A DNA stretch of 64,000 bases from Myxococcales bacterium (GTDB taxonomy: Bacteria > Myxococcota_A > Polyangia > Polyangiales > Polyangiaceae): positions 496,001-560,000 of the forward strand of contig JADJKB010000005.1 in the NCBI GenBank assembly GCA_016706225.1. Direction: 5' to 3'. A model generated the notes under the pieces. It had not been told where the DNA came from. It worked only from the letters and a program-made list of their open reading frames with translations, and did not search any database. Below, one piece after another: positions 44,814 to 53,763 of this stretch. How positions within the stretch are numbered: the first letter of the stretch is position 1; each line of letters begins with the position of its first letter. Both the position numbers and the translations under genes were made by a program.

Positions 44814-46394
44814 TCAGAACCGCGCGACCGCGCCCAGGGAAAACACGTTGGCGTGCTGGGAAACCTTGCCGCCGTTGACCGCGTGGTACGAGCGGTGGTC
44901 GGCCGAGCCGCTGCCCGCGATGGCACGCTGCTGGCCGTCGCCGCCGTTGTCGAGTCCGGCGTTCCAGATGTGCTGGTATCCGCTCTCGATGTCCACACTC
45001 CCGGCGCGGAGCACGAAGCCTCCGCCGAAGCCGCCCCGGAGCGCAGGCACACCGGTCACCGTCAGGTACTCGGCCTTTGCCGCGCTGGACTCGACCCAGG
45101 TGCCGAGCCGCAGCCCCATCAGGTTTCGCATCGCGTTGTACTGCATGCCGAGGCGCGCACCGAACGAGTCGCGCCAGCCGGTGGGACGATCGGCGTTGGT
45201 CGGAACGGTTCCCGGCAGCCCCAGCACGTTGATGCCGTCGGCAAAACGGATCTCCACGTTCTCTACGCTCGAGTTGTTGGCCCAGGTCAGATCCAGCTCC
45301 ATGTCGTAGAGATCGTCGCGCAGCGGGTCGCGCACGCGGTATCGATCCTTGCGGAAGCTCTCGGCTTCGAGCGGTGAGGTGACCTTGCGCGGCATGTGCC
45401 AGCGGGCACCGACCCGCGCCTCCATGGGCAGGCCGAGCACGACCTTGGCGCCATTTTTCCCGACCTGATCTTCGCTGCGCGTGATGTCCGCGCAGCCCTT
45501 GCCCGGATCGTCCTTGGTCTCGCCCGAATAGGCGCAGACTCGCCGCCGAGTGCCGGCGGAGTTGAAAAACGGCGCGATGACCTCGAGGTCACCCTCGGCG
45601 CGGATCTTGTCGCTGTAGCGATACCAGCCGGCGAGATCGAGGTTGTCGGTCGCCTCGAACAAGCTCCCGACCACCACGCCGGGGACGAACAAGTCTTTCA
45701 CCTTGATGCGACTGCGTGTGTCCTGGGTGTACTGGTCGCCCGGATTGGTCTGGTCGACGTTGCTCATCGACATCGACCGGAACTCGAGCAAGGCAATGCC
45801 CGCGACGAAGCCGACCCCGACGTGGAAGCGATCCGTGACCGAGTAACCAACCGACAGCGTCGGAAACAGGATCGTGCCCTTGGTGTAGAGCGAGAGGAAT
45901 CGCTGGGGTGCCGGCAGCGGCTGATCGCGGCCCTCGACTGACACCAGATACGGCCACTCGAGGGTGCCGTACGACGAAGGCGGCACGATGGTCAGGCCGA
46001 CTCCCAGCTTCTCCGCAGCTCGCCAGGTGAACGCCAGATTGGGGATCGCATTCGGCTGGCCGGCGTTCGAGTTGCAGACCTCGCCGTAGGTGAAACCCTG
46101 ATCCGCCAGCCCCTTGCTCGGTCCGATCTCGGTGCCCCCTGGGCCCTTGCGGTCGAAGCAGATGGTCTGGAAGGCGAGGTTCAAGCCGATGCCGAAGCTG
46201 GTGGCCTGCGTCGCGAGCCCCGCGGGGTTGTAAAATCCGGCGATCGGATCGGTGGCCGTGGCTAGCCAGGCTCCGGCCCGAGAGAACTGGGCCACGCCGT
46301 TGTCCGGGTATTCGAGGGCGCTGGACGCGTGGGCCACGCCGGTGTTCGCGCTCAGACTGAGCAGACTCGCGAGAATGGGGATCGTTCGTCGCAC
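44814..46394 (-). CDS. FadL/OmpP1-like outer-membrane protein
   Basis: The protein has 526 residues. The GTG at 46394 has AAGGAGG seven bases upstream and begins a signal peptide (MRRTIPILASLLSLSANTGV) ending at AHA. The N-terminal hatch-like segment (GVAQFSRAGAWLATATDPIA, then FYNPAGLA) is the hallmark of FadL-family channels. The rest alternates short beta strands and ends in Phe (GAVARF), as outer-membrane barrels do. FadL proteins pass hydrophobic compounds through the outer membrane. The next minus-strand gene starts 43 bases later. Confidence 0.88.
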   Translation of the reverse strand: MRRTIPILASLLSLSANTGVAHASSALEYPDNGVAQFSRAGAWLATATDPIAGFYNPAGLATQATSFGIGLNLAFQTICFDRKGPGGTEIGPSKGLADQGFTYGEVCNSNAGQPNAIPNLAFTWRAAEKLGVGLTIVPPSSYGTLEWPYLVSVEGRDQPLPAPQRFLSLYTKGTILFPTLSVGYSVTDRFHVGVGFVAGIALLEFRSMSMSNVDQTNPGDQYTQDTRSRIKVKDLFVPGVVVGSLFEATDNLDLAGWYRYSDKIRAEGDLEVIAPFFNSAGTRRRVCAYSGETKDDPGKGCADITRSEDQVGKNGAKVVLGLPMEARVGARWHMPRKVTSPLEAESFRKDRYRVRDPLRDDLYDMELDLTWANNSSVENVEIRFADGINVLGLPGTVPTNADRPTGWRDSFGARLGMQYNAMRNLMGLRLGTWVESSAAKAEYLTVTGVPALRGGFGGGFVLRAGSVDIESGYQHIWNAGLDNGGDGQQRAIAGSGSADHRSYHAVNGGKVSQHANVFSLGAVARF

Positions 46395-46441
46395 CGGTGG
46401 CCCTCCTTCGTTTGGGAGCAGAGCAAGGGATGGTGAGCAGG

Positions 46442-46828
46442 TCAACGAGAACGGCGGCCGGGCGCTGGTTTGTCGGCGTCGGCGACGAGCGCGCCGCGTG
46501 CTCCCACTTGCAGCTCCGTGCGGCGGGTCAAGAGGCGGGGGCCAGTGTGCTCGCGGGTGAGATACTCGAGCGCGCTCCGCCGCGGCTCGGGTCGCGGCAC
46601 ACTCACCACCCGACAAACGGCCGCGCCCACCGGCAGCGCGACCGTGATGCGACGTTCCCACACCGTGCCGGGGCCGGCGGACAGACGTTCGACCTGAGCG
46701 TTCGGGTGCTCACCGGCGGAGATCCAGGTGTCTTTGAATCGCAGCAGGAAGCTGGTCTTCTTGCGGCCGCGCGCCACGATGGTCTCGCTCTCGAACAGCT
46801 CGACCTGGACCAGCTCGAGTGGGCTCAC
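46442..46828 (-). CDS. Hypothetical protein coupled to the VWA lipoprotein
   Basis: The protein has 128 residues, begins with GTG and overlaps the stop of the VWA gene in a GTGA junction. It is beta-rich (FESETIVARGRKKTSFLLRF, VWERRITVALPVGAAVCRVV) with a final basic region. It has no signal peptide. The tight coupling suggests it works with the VWA lipoprotein or regulates its making, but no family is known. Confidence 0.65.
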   Translation of the reverse strand: MSPLELVQVELFESETIVARGRKKTSFLLRFKDTWISAGEHPNAQVERLSAGPGTVWERRITVALPVGAAVCRVVSVPRPEPRRSALEYLTREHTGPRLLTRRTELQVGARGALVADADKPAPGRRSR

Positions 46829-47958
46829 TTCGGGGGGAGTGGCGCGTAGCCCGGCTTGTTGGGTGGCGGCACGATGCCGTCGTCGCCCGCGCCCTTCTTG
46901 CCGTCGCCCTTCGTGTCCGGCTTCTTGTCGTCGCCCTTCTTGGCTTCGGGTTTCTCTTCCTTGGCTTGCTCGACCCCGCCGAAGCGCGGCGGCGATGCCG
47001 AGTCACAGCCCGGACCAAAACCCGTGGCGTCGAACTCGAAATCGAAGCTGCCGCGGCGCTCGTCGCCCTCGGTGTTCTGGTGCGTGATCTCGACACGCAC
47101 ATGGCGAATCCCGGCCCGCGCCGGCGAGCAGTAGGCGAGCAAGTAGTGGCGCTGCAAGAGCGCGTCGACGTGGGTGGCTGCTTCGTCGAAGGTGGGTCCG
47201 ACTCCGCCCAGTGATGGCGCCCACAGTGTGCTGGTCTTGGCGACTGCGCCCACGTCGAACGCCCCTTCGGCGCCGACCGCGATCACCACGATCTGGTGCG
47301 GGGATGCGTCGACGGTCGCCTGGACCGCCTCGGTCGTGGCCCGGCCCGCGACGTCGGGGCCGGCGGTCAGCACGATCAGAGTGCCGATCCGGATCGGCTT
47401 CTGTTGGCCCATCAGGCGCGCGTCCAGCTCCTTCAACCCGGCCTGCACTGCGCCGTTCAAGTTGCGAGAGGGGTCGGCGCTCACGAAAGCCGCCAGCTCC
47501 GGCAACTCGGCGGGGCCGCTCTCGCCCTTGGCATACTCCCCGATCAGCTTCGGCTCGACCCCGCCGTCGAACGCGTACACGGTCACGCCCTGAGTCTTCC
47601 GCACCGCGGCGACGAAACCCGCAGCGCCGCGCGCGATTCGGGTACGCGTGTCCGCGTCCTTGGCGGTTGACATGTCGACCAGAAGAAGCGCGCGGTGATG
47701 TGCCGCCAGCTCACGATCTAGCAAGGTCAGCTTGCTGTCCTCGCTCGAGAGCGCTTGGTCGTTCTCGAAGATCGTGAAGTTTTGCTCGGTGAGCTCCGTG
47801 AGCGGCGTATTGCCATCGTTCACCGACAGGTAGACGGCGACGTTGCTCGGTTTCTGGACCGAGTGCCCTGGGGAGTCGATCTCGAGCTGCTTGAACAGAC
47901 CGCACGCGGTCGAAAGAAGACAAAAAACCAGGACGGACAAGCCGCGCCAGAGCGCCAT
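46825..47958 (-). CDS. VWA-domain lipoprotein
   Basis: The protein has 377 residues. The signal peptide ends in a lipobox (LLSTAC). A bacterial Ig-like/strand segment (VYLSVNDGNTPLTELTEQNF) precedes the von Willebrand A domain at about residues 85-280, where the metal site reads LLVDMSTA in place of DxSxS, so metal binding may be weak. The end is a long Lys/Glu/Pro tail (EEKPEAKKGDDKKPDTKGDG). VWA lipoproteins usually mediate protein contacts at the envelope. Confidence 0.8.
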   Translation of the reverse strand: MALWRGLSVLVFCLLSTACGLFKQLEIDSPGHSVQKPSNVAVYLSVNDGNTPLTELTEQNFTIFENDQALSSEDSKLTLLDRELAAHHRALLLVDMSTAKDADTRTRIARGAAGFVAAVRKTQGVTVYAFDGGVEPKLIGEYAKGESGPAELPELAAFVSADPSRNLNGAVQAGLKELDARLMGQQKPIRIGTLIVLTAGPDVAGRATTEAVQATVDASPHQIVVIAVGAEGAFDVGAVAKTSTLWAPSLGGVGPTFDEAATHVDALLQRHYLLAYCSPARAGIRHVRVEITHQNTEGDERRGSFDFEFDATGFGPGCDSASPPRFGGVEQAKEEKPEAKKGDDKKPDTKGDGKKGAGDDGIVPPPNKPGYAPLPPK

Positions 47959-48006
47959 GGCGGTACCCTGCCACGCTCCCGGACGCGGCGGTAGACCCGG
48001 GCGAGC

Positions 48007-48471
48007 TCACTCCCAGACCGGCACGCCTTTGACGGCGTCCTCCAGCATGCGGGTCATGCCATGGGCGAGATGTGACGGCAGATTGGCGGTCTCGAACAGC
48101 CGGACCTCGGCGACCTCCACCGGGTTTTGCGGGGGGCGATCGGGTTCGGTGACCCGAGCGTGCACGACGACCGTCACCGCGTGGAATCGGCGGTCGCGGC
48201 TCGGGTCGGAATAGACGCCGGCGACCTCCCCCAGCTCCGTCACGAGCACCCCCGCCTCCTCGGCGAGCTCCCGTTCGATCGCGTCGCGTAGGCACTCGCC
48301 CCACTCCAGCGTGCCACCCGGCAGTGCCCACTCGCCGGTGTCGGTCCGGCGGATGAGCAGCCAGCGACCATCGGCGGTGCGAGCCGCGGCGGCAATGCCC
48401 ACCACGGGGCGTCGGAGCACGTGGCGTGCGATTTCTTTTATGATCGTGAAGGCGCCGTTGGGGATTCGCAC
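48007..48471 (-). CDS. NUDIX hydrolase
   Basis: The protein has 154 residues. The Nudix box is complete: GGTLEWGECLRDAIERELAE followed by EAGV, matching GX5EX7REUXEEXGU. Such enzymes hydrolyse nucleoside diphosphates linked to another group, using Mg2+ held by the box glutamates. Substrate is unknown. It is the first gene of the minus-strand run 48471-43778, with 48 bases before the VWA gene. Confidence 0.92.
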   Translation of the reverse strand: MRIPNGAFTIIKEIARHVLRRPVVGIAAAARTADGRWLLIRRTDTGEWALPGGTLEWGECLRDAIERELAEEAGVLVTELGEVAGVYSDPSRDRRFHAVTVVVHARVTEPDRPPQNPVEVAEVRLFETANLPSHLAHGMTRMLEDAVKGVPVWE

Positions 48472-48621
48472 GTCGAGCTCGGGTTCAACTGGGCCGTTAC
48501 ACGCGGATCAGATCACGATCGGCAGCGCTGTGGAAGGCCTGGGGCAAAACGCGGCGCATCGGCGCGGAAGAATCAGGAGCCGGCGCGCGATTCATGCTAG
48601 GCGGTCGGCTCGACCTCGCCC

Positions 48622-50181
48622 ATGTCTCGCTGCGCTCATCATCCATTCGCCCTCGCTCTTGCCGGCGTGTGTTTCGTGGCTGGCTGCAGCCGTGCCGAGC
48701 CTCCGGGCGCGGCGCCGGCCCCTTCCGCATCGGCTGGGATGGTCAGCGCCAAGGCCAGCGCCGCGCCCAGCAACAGCGCGGGCGCCCCGGCGGTGATGGT
48801 GGACGCAACGCCCGGCTCCATCGAAGACAACCTGCCGTTTTCGCCCGATGGAACCAAGGTCGCGAGCATCGCGTGGCGTAACTGGGTCTACACCGACGTG
48901 GGTAGGGAGCGCACGCGCTACGGGTACCTGCGGGCGGGCCAGATCATCGATGTCCGGACTCCGCCCATCGTGAACGACGGCTGCGAGGGCGGCTGGTATC
49001 GCGTGAACCCGCGCGGCTTCGTCTGTGTCGGCAAGGGCGCCACCAAGGAGCTCGAAAATCCGGTCGTCGTGGCGTCCAGCGTGCGGCCCGTGCGCGGCCA
49101 GGGCATGCCCTACATGTACGCGCTGAACGGCGAGGTGCCGCCGCTCCTCTACTTCCGGCTGGCCAGCAAGGACGAGATCGAAAAGGTCGAAGGGGAGGGC
49201 AGCCTCGGGCGTGCCGCGCGCTTTCGAGAGCAGCTCGGGTCGAGCGGACTCTCGAAGATCCTCGGCGAGCCCGGCCCGCCGCCGGAGTTCGTGAGCACCA
49301 ATCGACCTCTCGAGAAACCCTACGGTGTCGAGCGGAAGCTCCACTTCTCCGTCCACGCAGGGCGAGCGACGGCCGGTTCGGGTTTTGCTCTTGCCCGGGT
49401 CTTCAACCACGAGGGGAGGGTGTGGGGTCTGACGACGCAGCTCGACATCATCGCGCTCGACCGCATGAAGGTCGTGCGTCCCAGCGCGTTTCACGGGGTC
49501 GAGCTGGGTGACGGCGAGACGCTGCCCGCGGCCTTCATCGAGAGTCACTACGCCCAGCGCTACAAACTCAACGAAGCGGGGCAACTCAGCGCGAGTGGCA
49601 GCTACACCCATCGTGAAGGGGTGAAGCTGACGGGGCAAAAGAAGACCGGCGGCGGCAACTTCTACGAGAGCCGCGACGGTTTCTACATGGCGGGTGAGGG
49701 CGCGCGCGTCATCACGCCCCGGGATTCTTACCCGAGCTTCGCCACCGGAACGCGGAAGTGGATCGACATCTCGATCCGCGAGCAGTCGTTGGTCGCCTAC
49801 GTGGGCACCAAGGCGGTGTACGCGACCTTGGTGAGTACCGGCCGCGGCGGCCTGGGTGATCCGGAGAAGGTACACGCGACCGTGCGGGGCACCTTCATGA
49901 TCTATCAAAAACACGTGAGCGCGACCATGGACGGCGAGGAAGACAAGAGCGACAGCTTCGCGCTCCTCGACGTGCCCTTCGTGCAGTACTTCCACAAGGG
50001 GTACGCGCTCCACGGCACCTACTGGCACGACGAGTTCGGCAAGGTGCGTAGCCACGGCTGTGTGAACCTGTCGCCGATCGACAGCGCTTGGCTGTTCGAG
50101 TGGACCGACCCCTCGGTGCCCTCCGACTGGCACGCGGTGATCAACAAAGACCGCGGGACGGTGGTGTTGGTGCGGCCCTAG
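48622..50181 (+). CDS. L,D-transpeptidase lipoprotein (YkuD domain)
   Basis: The protein has 519 residues with a signal peptide and lipobox (CFVAGC) and an Ala/Ser spacer. An SH3-like segment lies near residues 95-135. The C-terminal YkuD domain begins near residue 375 (KWIDISIREQSLVAYVG) and holds the catalytic signature: His in YALHGTYWHDEFG, then SHGCVNLSP with the nucleophilic Cys. L,D-transpeptidases make 3-3 peptidoglycan cross-links or attach proteins to the wall. The ATG at 48622 is the natural start. It is followed at once by an array of hairpins. Confidence 0.93.
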   Translation: MSRCAHHPFALALAGVCFVAGCSRAEPPGAAPAPSASAGMVSAKASAAPSNSAGAPAVMVDATPGSIEDNLPFSPDGTKVASIAWRNWVYTDVGRERTRYGYLRAGQIIDVRTPPIVNDGCEGGWYRVNPRGFVCVGKGATKELENPVVVASSVRPVRGQGMPYMYALNGEVPPLLYFRLASKDEIEKVEGEGSLGRAARFREQLGSSGLSKILGEPGPPPEFVSTNRPLEKPYGVERKLHFSVHAGRATAGSGFALARVFNHEGRVWGLTTQLDIIALDRMKVVRPSAFHGVELGDGETLPAAFIESHYAQRYKLNEAGQLSASGSYTHREGVKLTGQKKTGGGNFYESRDGFYMAGEGARVITPRDSYPSFATGTRKWIDISIREQSLVAYVGTKAVYATLVSTGRGGLGDPEKVHATVRGTFMIYQKHVSATMDGEEDKSDSFALLDVPFVQYFHKGYALHGTYWHDEFGKVRSHGCVNLSPIDSAWLFEWTDPSVPSDWHAVINKDRGTVVLVRP

Positions 50182-50378
50182 TGTCGTGAGGCCGCAATTC
50201 GCAACCGAATTGCGGACCGCGCTCCGCGCGGCGCTGCTATCGCAGCGCGGACACTATCTTTCTCGAAAGGGCGCCGCGCGCCCTCTCTCGCGCTTCGCGC
50301 GATTCACCCCGCGGAATTCGCTCCCGCGAATTCGCTAGGTGCCGAGGTCACATCTTGCCCGATTTGCGGACTCGGCAC
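50179..50378. repeat. Array of about eight nested perfect hairpins
   Basis: An outer 7-bp stem (TAGTGTC at 50179-50185 with GACACTA at 50250-50256) encloses three hairpins: 50192-50215 (10 bp, 4-base loop), 50217-50231 (6 bp) and 50231-50248 (7 bp). Then come 50268-50284 (7 bp), 50288-50302 (6 bp), 50314-50333 (8 bp), and GTGCCGAG/CTCGGCAC at 50339-50346 and 50371-50378. The array overlaps the stop codon of the transpeptidase gene. It could be a REP/MITE-like element, a compound terminator or a structured RNA. Confidence 0.75.
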
Positions 50379-50825
50379 ACCCCCGCCCCCCCCCCCCCCC
50401 CCCGTTCCCTTTCCCCAGCGCCAAGGAGCTTGCAGACCACCCCTTGCCCCTGCCCCCGTCCTTCCCCCCCCCCGCCCGGGACCCCCGCCTTCCCCCCCCC
50501 CCCCCCCTCGCCCCCCCCCCCCCCCTGCGCCGCCGCCGCCACTCAGACAAGCACGCGGGTCCCGGGCGTTAGCCGAGGGGCGCTCGAGCCCCGCCCTCTC
50601 GCGGCACCCTGGCGCCCCTTCCTTTGCGCTGGTCTGAGGCCGAATGCCTGCTCGGAGTCGTCCGCCTCGCGGCACGGCAGTCGGCGCCGACCCCCGGCCT
50701 CCCCCTTGTACGCCCCCCCCCCCCCCCCCCCCCCCTTCCACTTTCCCCCTTTCCTTGGGCCCGCGGCCCCACCGGGCGGGGGGCCACCCACTCCCTCCAC
50801 GCGACCGGTCATTTAGCCACTCGGC
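50379..50825. other. Poly-C-rich stretch without a gene, possibly an assembly artefact
   Basis: This segment carries several very long C runs, 18 bases at 50386-50403 and about 23 at 50713-50735, with further runs near 50490-50525, and almost no ordered codon structure. Such poly-C (poly-G on the other strand) right beside strong hairpins may reflect failed sequencing reads instead of genuine DNA. I see no gene in it. Confidence 0.6.
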
Positions 50826-52550
50826 TCAGGGCAGCAGATCCACGCGATCCGCGAACGCTTCGAATGCCACCGGGGGGTTGGATGCCTTGGAGACGTCGAG
50901 CTTCGCCCGCACGGTCACCCCGGCTTGAGCGGGCAGCTCACTCGCGAGAGAGAAGGTGGCCTCTGCGACCACGTTGGGGGGCTTCTCCGTCGGTTCACTC
51001 GGGTTGACGTTGCCGTCCAACGTCCGCACTCGCAGCCCGAGTTTCTCACGCGTTTCGCTGGTGGCGTTGAACACACACGCCTCCACGTTGCGCTCACTCC
51101 CGTCGCCGGTCACGCGCAGGTTGCAGGTCTTCACGTCCGACAGCGCGCGGATCAGCCGGTCCAGATACGGCGCCTCGTCATCCCGCATGGCTTCCTTGAG
51201 CTTGAGCGCCGCCTCCTTCGCCCGCGGGTCGCCCAGGTAACCGAGCAGCATTGCGCCGTGCAACCGCACCGGACGGTGGTTCGCGTTCAGCAGCTCGGCA
51301 ATCAGGTTCGTGGGCGCCGCGCCGTCCCCGCCAGGCCCCAGCTCCCCTTTCAATGGGCGGTCCACCTCGAAGGCGCTTCCGCGCGCTTCCACGTTCCACT
51401 TGATCGCCTGGCCGGGCGTCAGTGGCCCCTCGAAATACACCGCGCGATTTGCGACGGAGTAGCGCTGGTTCGACGGGGGCGGATCCTGCTCGAAAAACCC
51501 GATGGACATGGCGATTTCCCGCAGATCTTCGGCGCCGTTGTTGACCGCCGCGATGTCGATCTCGAGCCGCTTGCGCACCGGCCCCACCACCAGTTTGCGT
51601 GAGAGCACCAGCACACCCAGCTTGGGGATGGGCGCGTTCCAGAGCAGCGAGCTCGAGCGCGTACAAGTGCAGCGCTCCTCGAGCGCAATGGTCGGCGCGG
51701 ACGACGGCTGAGACGCTGCGCTCTCCGACGATGCCGGTTTGGGGGGCGAAGGCGGCGCGACATTCTTGGGTCCTTCGAGGTCTGGCTCCGCACGTCGATC
51801 TTCACCCGTGGCGAGCACGGCGACCTCGCGCGCCTCGCGCGACGGTGTGATCAACCAGCGCGCCGTCAGCACCGCGCCGAGCAGACAGGCAGTCAGTGTG
51901 ATCACCACGGCGGCCGTGGTGCGCGGCAGCCAACCTTCGAAGGACGGAAGCCGCAGCGGCTTTTCGGCAGGCACGGGCCGCGCGGGGAGCCGCACGAGCG
52001 TTGGGAGGTAGCGCGAGAGCTCGACGGCGAACGCCTCCCGCGCTGCATCCCCCTCGAGTCCCACACGACCGAGCTGTCGATCGGCGAGCAGTCCCACGCT
52101 CAGAATGGCGAGCGCCGCGAAGCTGGCGATGACAATTGCTGCCCCTGCCCCCGCGCGGGGCGCAAAACGCGGCAGGGTCAGCGCCGAGAGCATGGCCGCG
52201 ACCAGGGCGGCGGCGCCCGCGGCGATCCAGACGATCAGACGTTGTTTGAAGGCCTCGCGGTGGTGGGCATAGTCGCCGGTCGTGAAGGCGGTGAGCACCA
52301 TGCGGTGGTGTGGGGTTAGCTCGGGATCGAGCGAGAAGAAGAGCTGATCCCCCTCGACCCTAGCCTCGTGCACCTGGGACCACGGCACCGTGATGCGGGT
52401 GCCCGTCGTGAGCGCGCCGGGGGCGTAGCCTTCGCTGAACGCGCCGACGCCGAGATAGGTCAGCCCGAGCCCGTGCGGTGTGCACTCGAGCTCGACACTA
52501 CCGATGGCGTTGGCGCGCTCGGCAGCCACGGCGGTGGCGCGGACCTTCAT
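50826..52550 (-). CDS. Hypothetical multi-pass membrane protein
   Basis: The protein has 574 residues. An N-terminal beta domain (SVELECTPHGLGLTYLGVGA) precedes two hydrophobic helices near 110-165 and a third near 225-245 (TTAAVVITLTACLLGAVLTA). After a Pro/Ser linker, the large C-terminal part looks extracytoplasmic (WNAPIPKLGVLVLSRKLVVG). The ATG at 52550 is preferred because residues before it are Arg/Gly-rich and unordered. No family recognised. It is divergent from the DUF4325 regulator and shares its promoter region. Confidence 0.7.
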   Translation of the reverse strand: MKVRATAVAAERANAIGSVELECTPHGLGLTYLGVGAFSEGYAPGALTTGTRITVPWSQVHEARVEGDQLFFSLDPELTPHHRMVLTAFTTGDYAHHREAFKQRLIVWIAAGAAALVAAMLSALTLPRFAPRAGAGAAIVIASFAALAILSVGLLADRQLGRVGLEGDAAREAFAVELSRYLPTLVRLPARPVPAEKPLRLPSFEGWLPRTTAAVVITLTACLLGAVLTARWLITPSREAREVAVLATGEDRRAEPDLEGPKNVAPPSPPKPASSESAASQPSSAPTIALEERCTCTRSSSLLWNAPIPKLGVLVLSRKLVVGPVRKRLEIDIAAVNNGAEDLREIAMSIGFFEQDPPPSNQRYSVANRAVYFEGPLTPGQAIKWNVEARGSAFEVDRPLKGELGPGGDGAAPTNLIAELLNANHRPVRLHGAMLLGYLGDPRAKEAALKLKEAMRDDEAPYLDRLIRALSDVKTCNLRVTGDGSERNVEACVFNATSETREKLGLRVRTLDGNVNPSEPTEKPPNVVAEATFSLASELPAQAGVTVRAKLDVSKASNPPVAFEAFADRVDLLP

Positions 52551-52675
52551 GGGCAGACCATCGTAGCCGCGCTCGAGGAGCGCGGCCGAGTCACCGGCCG
52601 CTGCACCGATGTACAGCCTTCGAGTGAGGCCCCGGCAATGCTGAGGCAAAACGCGCAAACCCGAGGGTTGCCCCG

Positions 52676-52728
52676 TTACGTTTCGAGGAGAAAAGCAGCG
52701 CTGGCATTTACGTTGTGAAGTTTACGTT
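52676..52728. promoter_or_regulatory. TTACGTT repeats in a divergent promoter
   Basis: TTACGTT occurs at 52676, 52708 and 52722, all in one orientation; the last two lie in direct 8-bp repeats (TTTACGTT) 14 bases apart. They stand between two divergent genes, one of which encodes a helix-turn-helix protein, so they are a good candidate for its binding sites. Confidence 0.6.
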
Positions 52729-52756
52729 TTTGCCACATGCCGTACGATCTTCCGCG

Positions 52757-53761
52757 ATGACAACCCGCAAGCTGGCGCTGGAGCTGCTGAGGCAACAGCC
52801 CGCGCTGTCCGCGGGGGAGCTGGCCCGCGCCGCGGGGGTCAGCCGCCAGGCAGCCCACCGCCACCTCCGCCAGCTGGTCGATGCTGGCGCGCTGGTGCGT
52901 TCGGGGGCGGGCCGCGGCGCTCGTTACCTGACCCCGCGCCGCAGCGTCGAGCTCGAGCGAGAGTGTTCGGCTTCGGATGCAGTCAGTCTGTACCGGAGCG
53001 CGGTTGCTGAGCTGCCGCCCCTCGGTTTCATTCCGCCCCGCGCGCGTGAGCTCCTGGAGCACGCGCTGGTCGAGCTGGTCGACAACACTCTGACCCACTC
53101 GGGAAGTGACACGGTGCGCGTGGTGGTGAGCCTGGCGACGGACCGCGTTCGGCTCGAGGTCAGCGACCGCGGAGCCGGGGCCTTCGAGTGCGTGCAGCGT
53201 GCGCTCGGTCTCGAGACCCCCTTCGACGCGATGCTGGCGTTCGGCAAGGGGCCCATGACCCGCGACCCCGATCACCACCGCGGCGAAGCGCTGTGGTTCG
53301 TGGCCCAGACGGTGGATCAGTTCGAGCTGTCGGCCAACGGCCTCGTGTTTCGCATGGCTCACCGCCGCGGCGAGTCCGGCTTCGAGCGCCGGGCTACCGG
53401 CGTCGGCACTCACGTACGAGCGGAGATCGACCTCGACACCGATCGGCGCTTGAGAGACGCGCTGGCGGAGGTGACGCTCGAGCACGCCTTCGCCCGGACG
53501 AAGCTGGCGGTGCGGCTGTTTTCCGTCGGCTCCCGTCTGGTATCGCGGAGCGAAGCGCAGAGGCTGCTCGCGGGCCTCGAGCGCTTGAGCGAGGTCGTGC
53601 TCGACTTCAGCGGCGTCGAGTGGGTGAGCCAGAGCTTTGCCGACGAGGTGTTTCGCATCTGGGCGCGCGACCACCCGACGCGGCTCTATCCCGCCCACAT
53701 GAACGACGACGTGAGCTTCGTGGTGCGCCGCGCGCTGATGCCTCGGGGGCCAGCACTCTGA
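52757..53761 (+). CDS. HTH regulator with histidine-kinase-like ATPase and DUF4325 domains
   Basis: The protein has 334 residues. Residues about 1-55 form a winged helix (LARAAGVSRQAAHRHLRQLV). A GHKL-type ATPase domain follows (LVELVDNTLTHSGSDTVRVV with its N box, then LEVSDRGAGAF), and the end is a STAS-like DUF4325 domain (LDFSGVEWVSQSFADEVFRI). DUF4325 proteins of this layout resemble anti-sigma/anti-anti-sigma pairs joined to a repressor. The mechanism is unknown. The ATG at 52757 begins the helix-turn-helix; a GTG at 52715 would overlap the repeats. Confidence 0.82.
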   Translation: MTTRKLALELLRQQPALSAGELARAAGVSRQAAHRHLRQLVDAGALVRSGAGRGARYLTPRRSVELERECSASDAVSLYRSAVAELPPLGFIPPRARELLEHALVELVDNTLTHSGSDTVRVVVSLATDRVRLEVSDRGAGAFECVQRALGLETPFDAMLAFGKGPMTRDPDHHRGEALWFVAQTVDQFELSANGLVFRMAHRRGESGFERRATGVGTHVRAEIDLDTDRRLRDALAEVTLEHAFARTKLAVRLFSVGSRLVSRSEAQRLLAGLERLSEVVLDFSGVEWVSQSFADEVFRIWARDHPTRLYPAHMNDDVSFVVRRALMPRGPAL

Positions 53762-53763
53762 GC

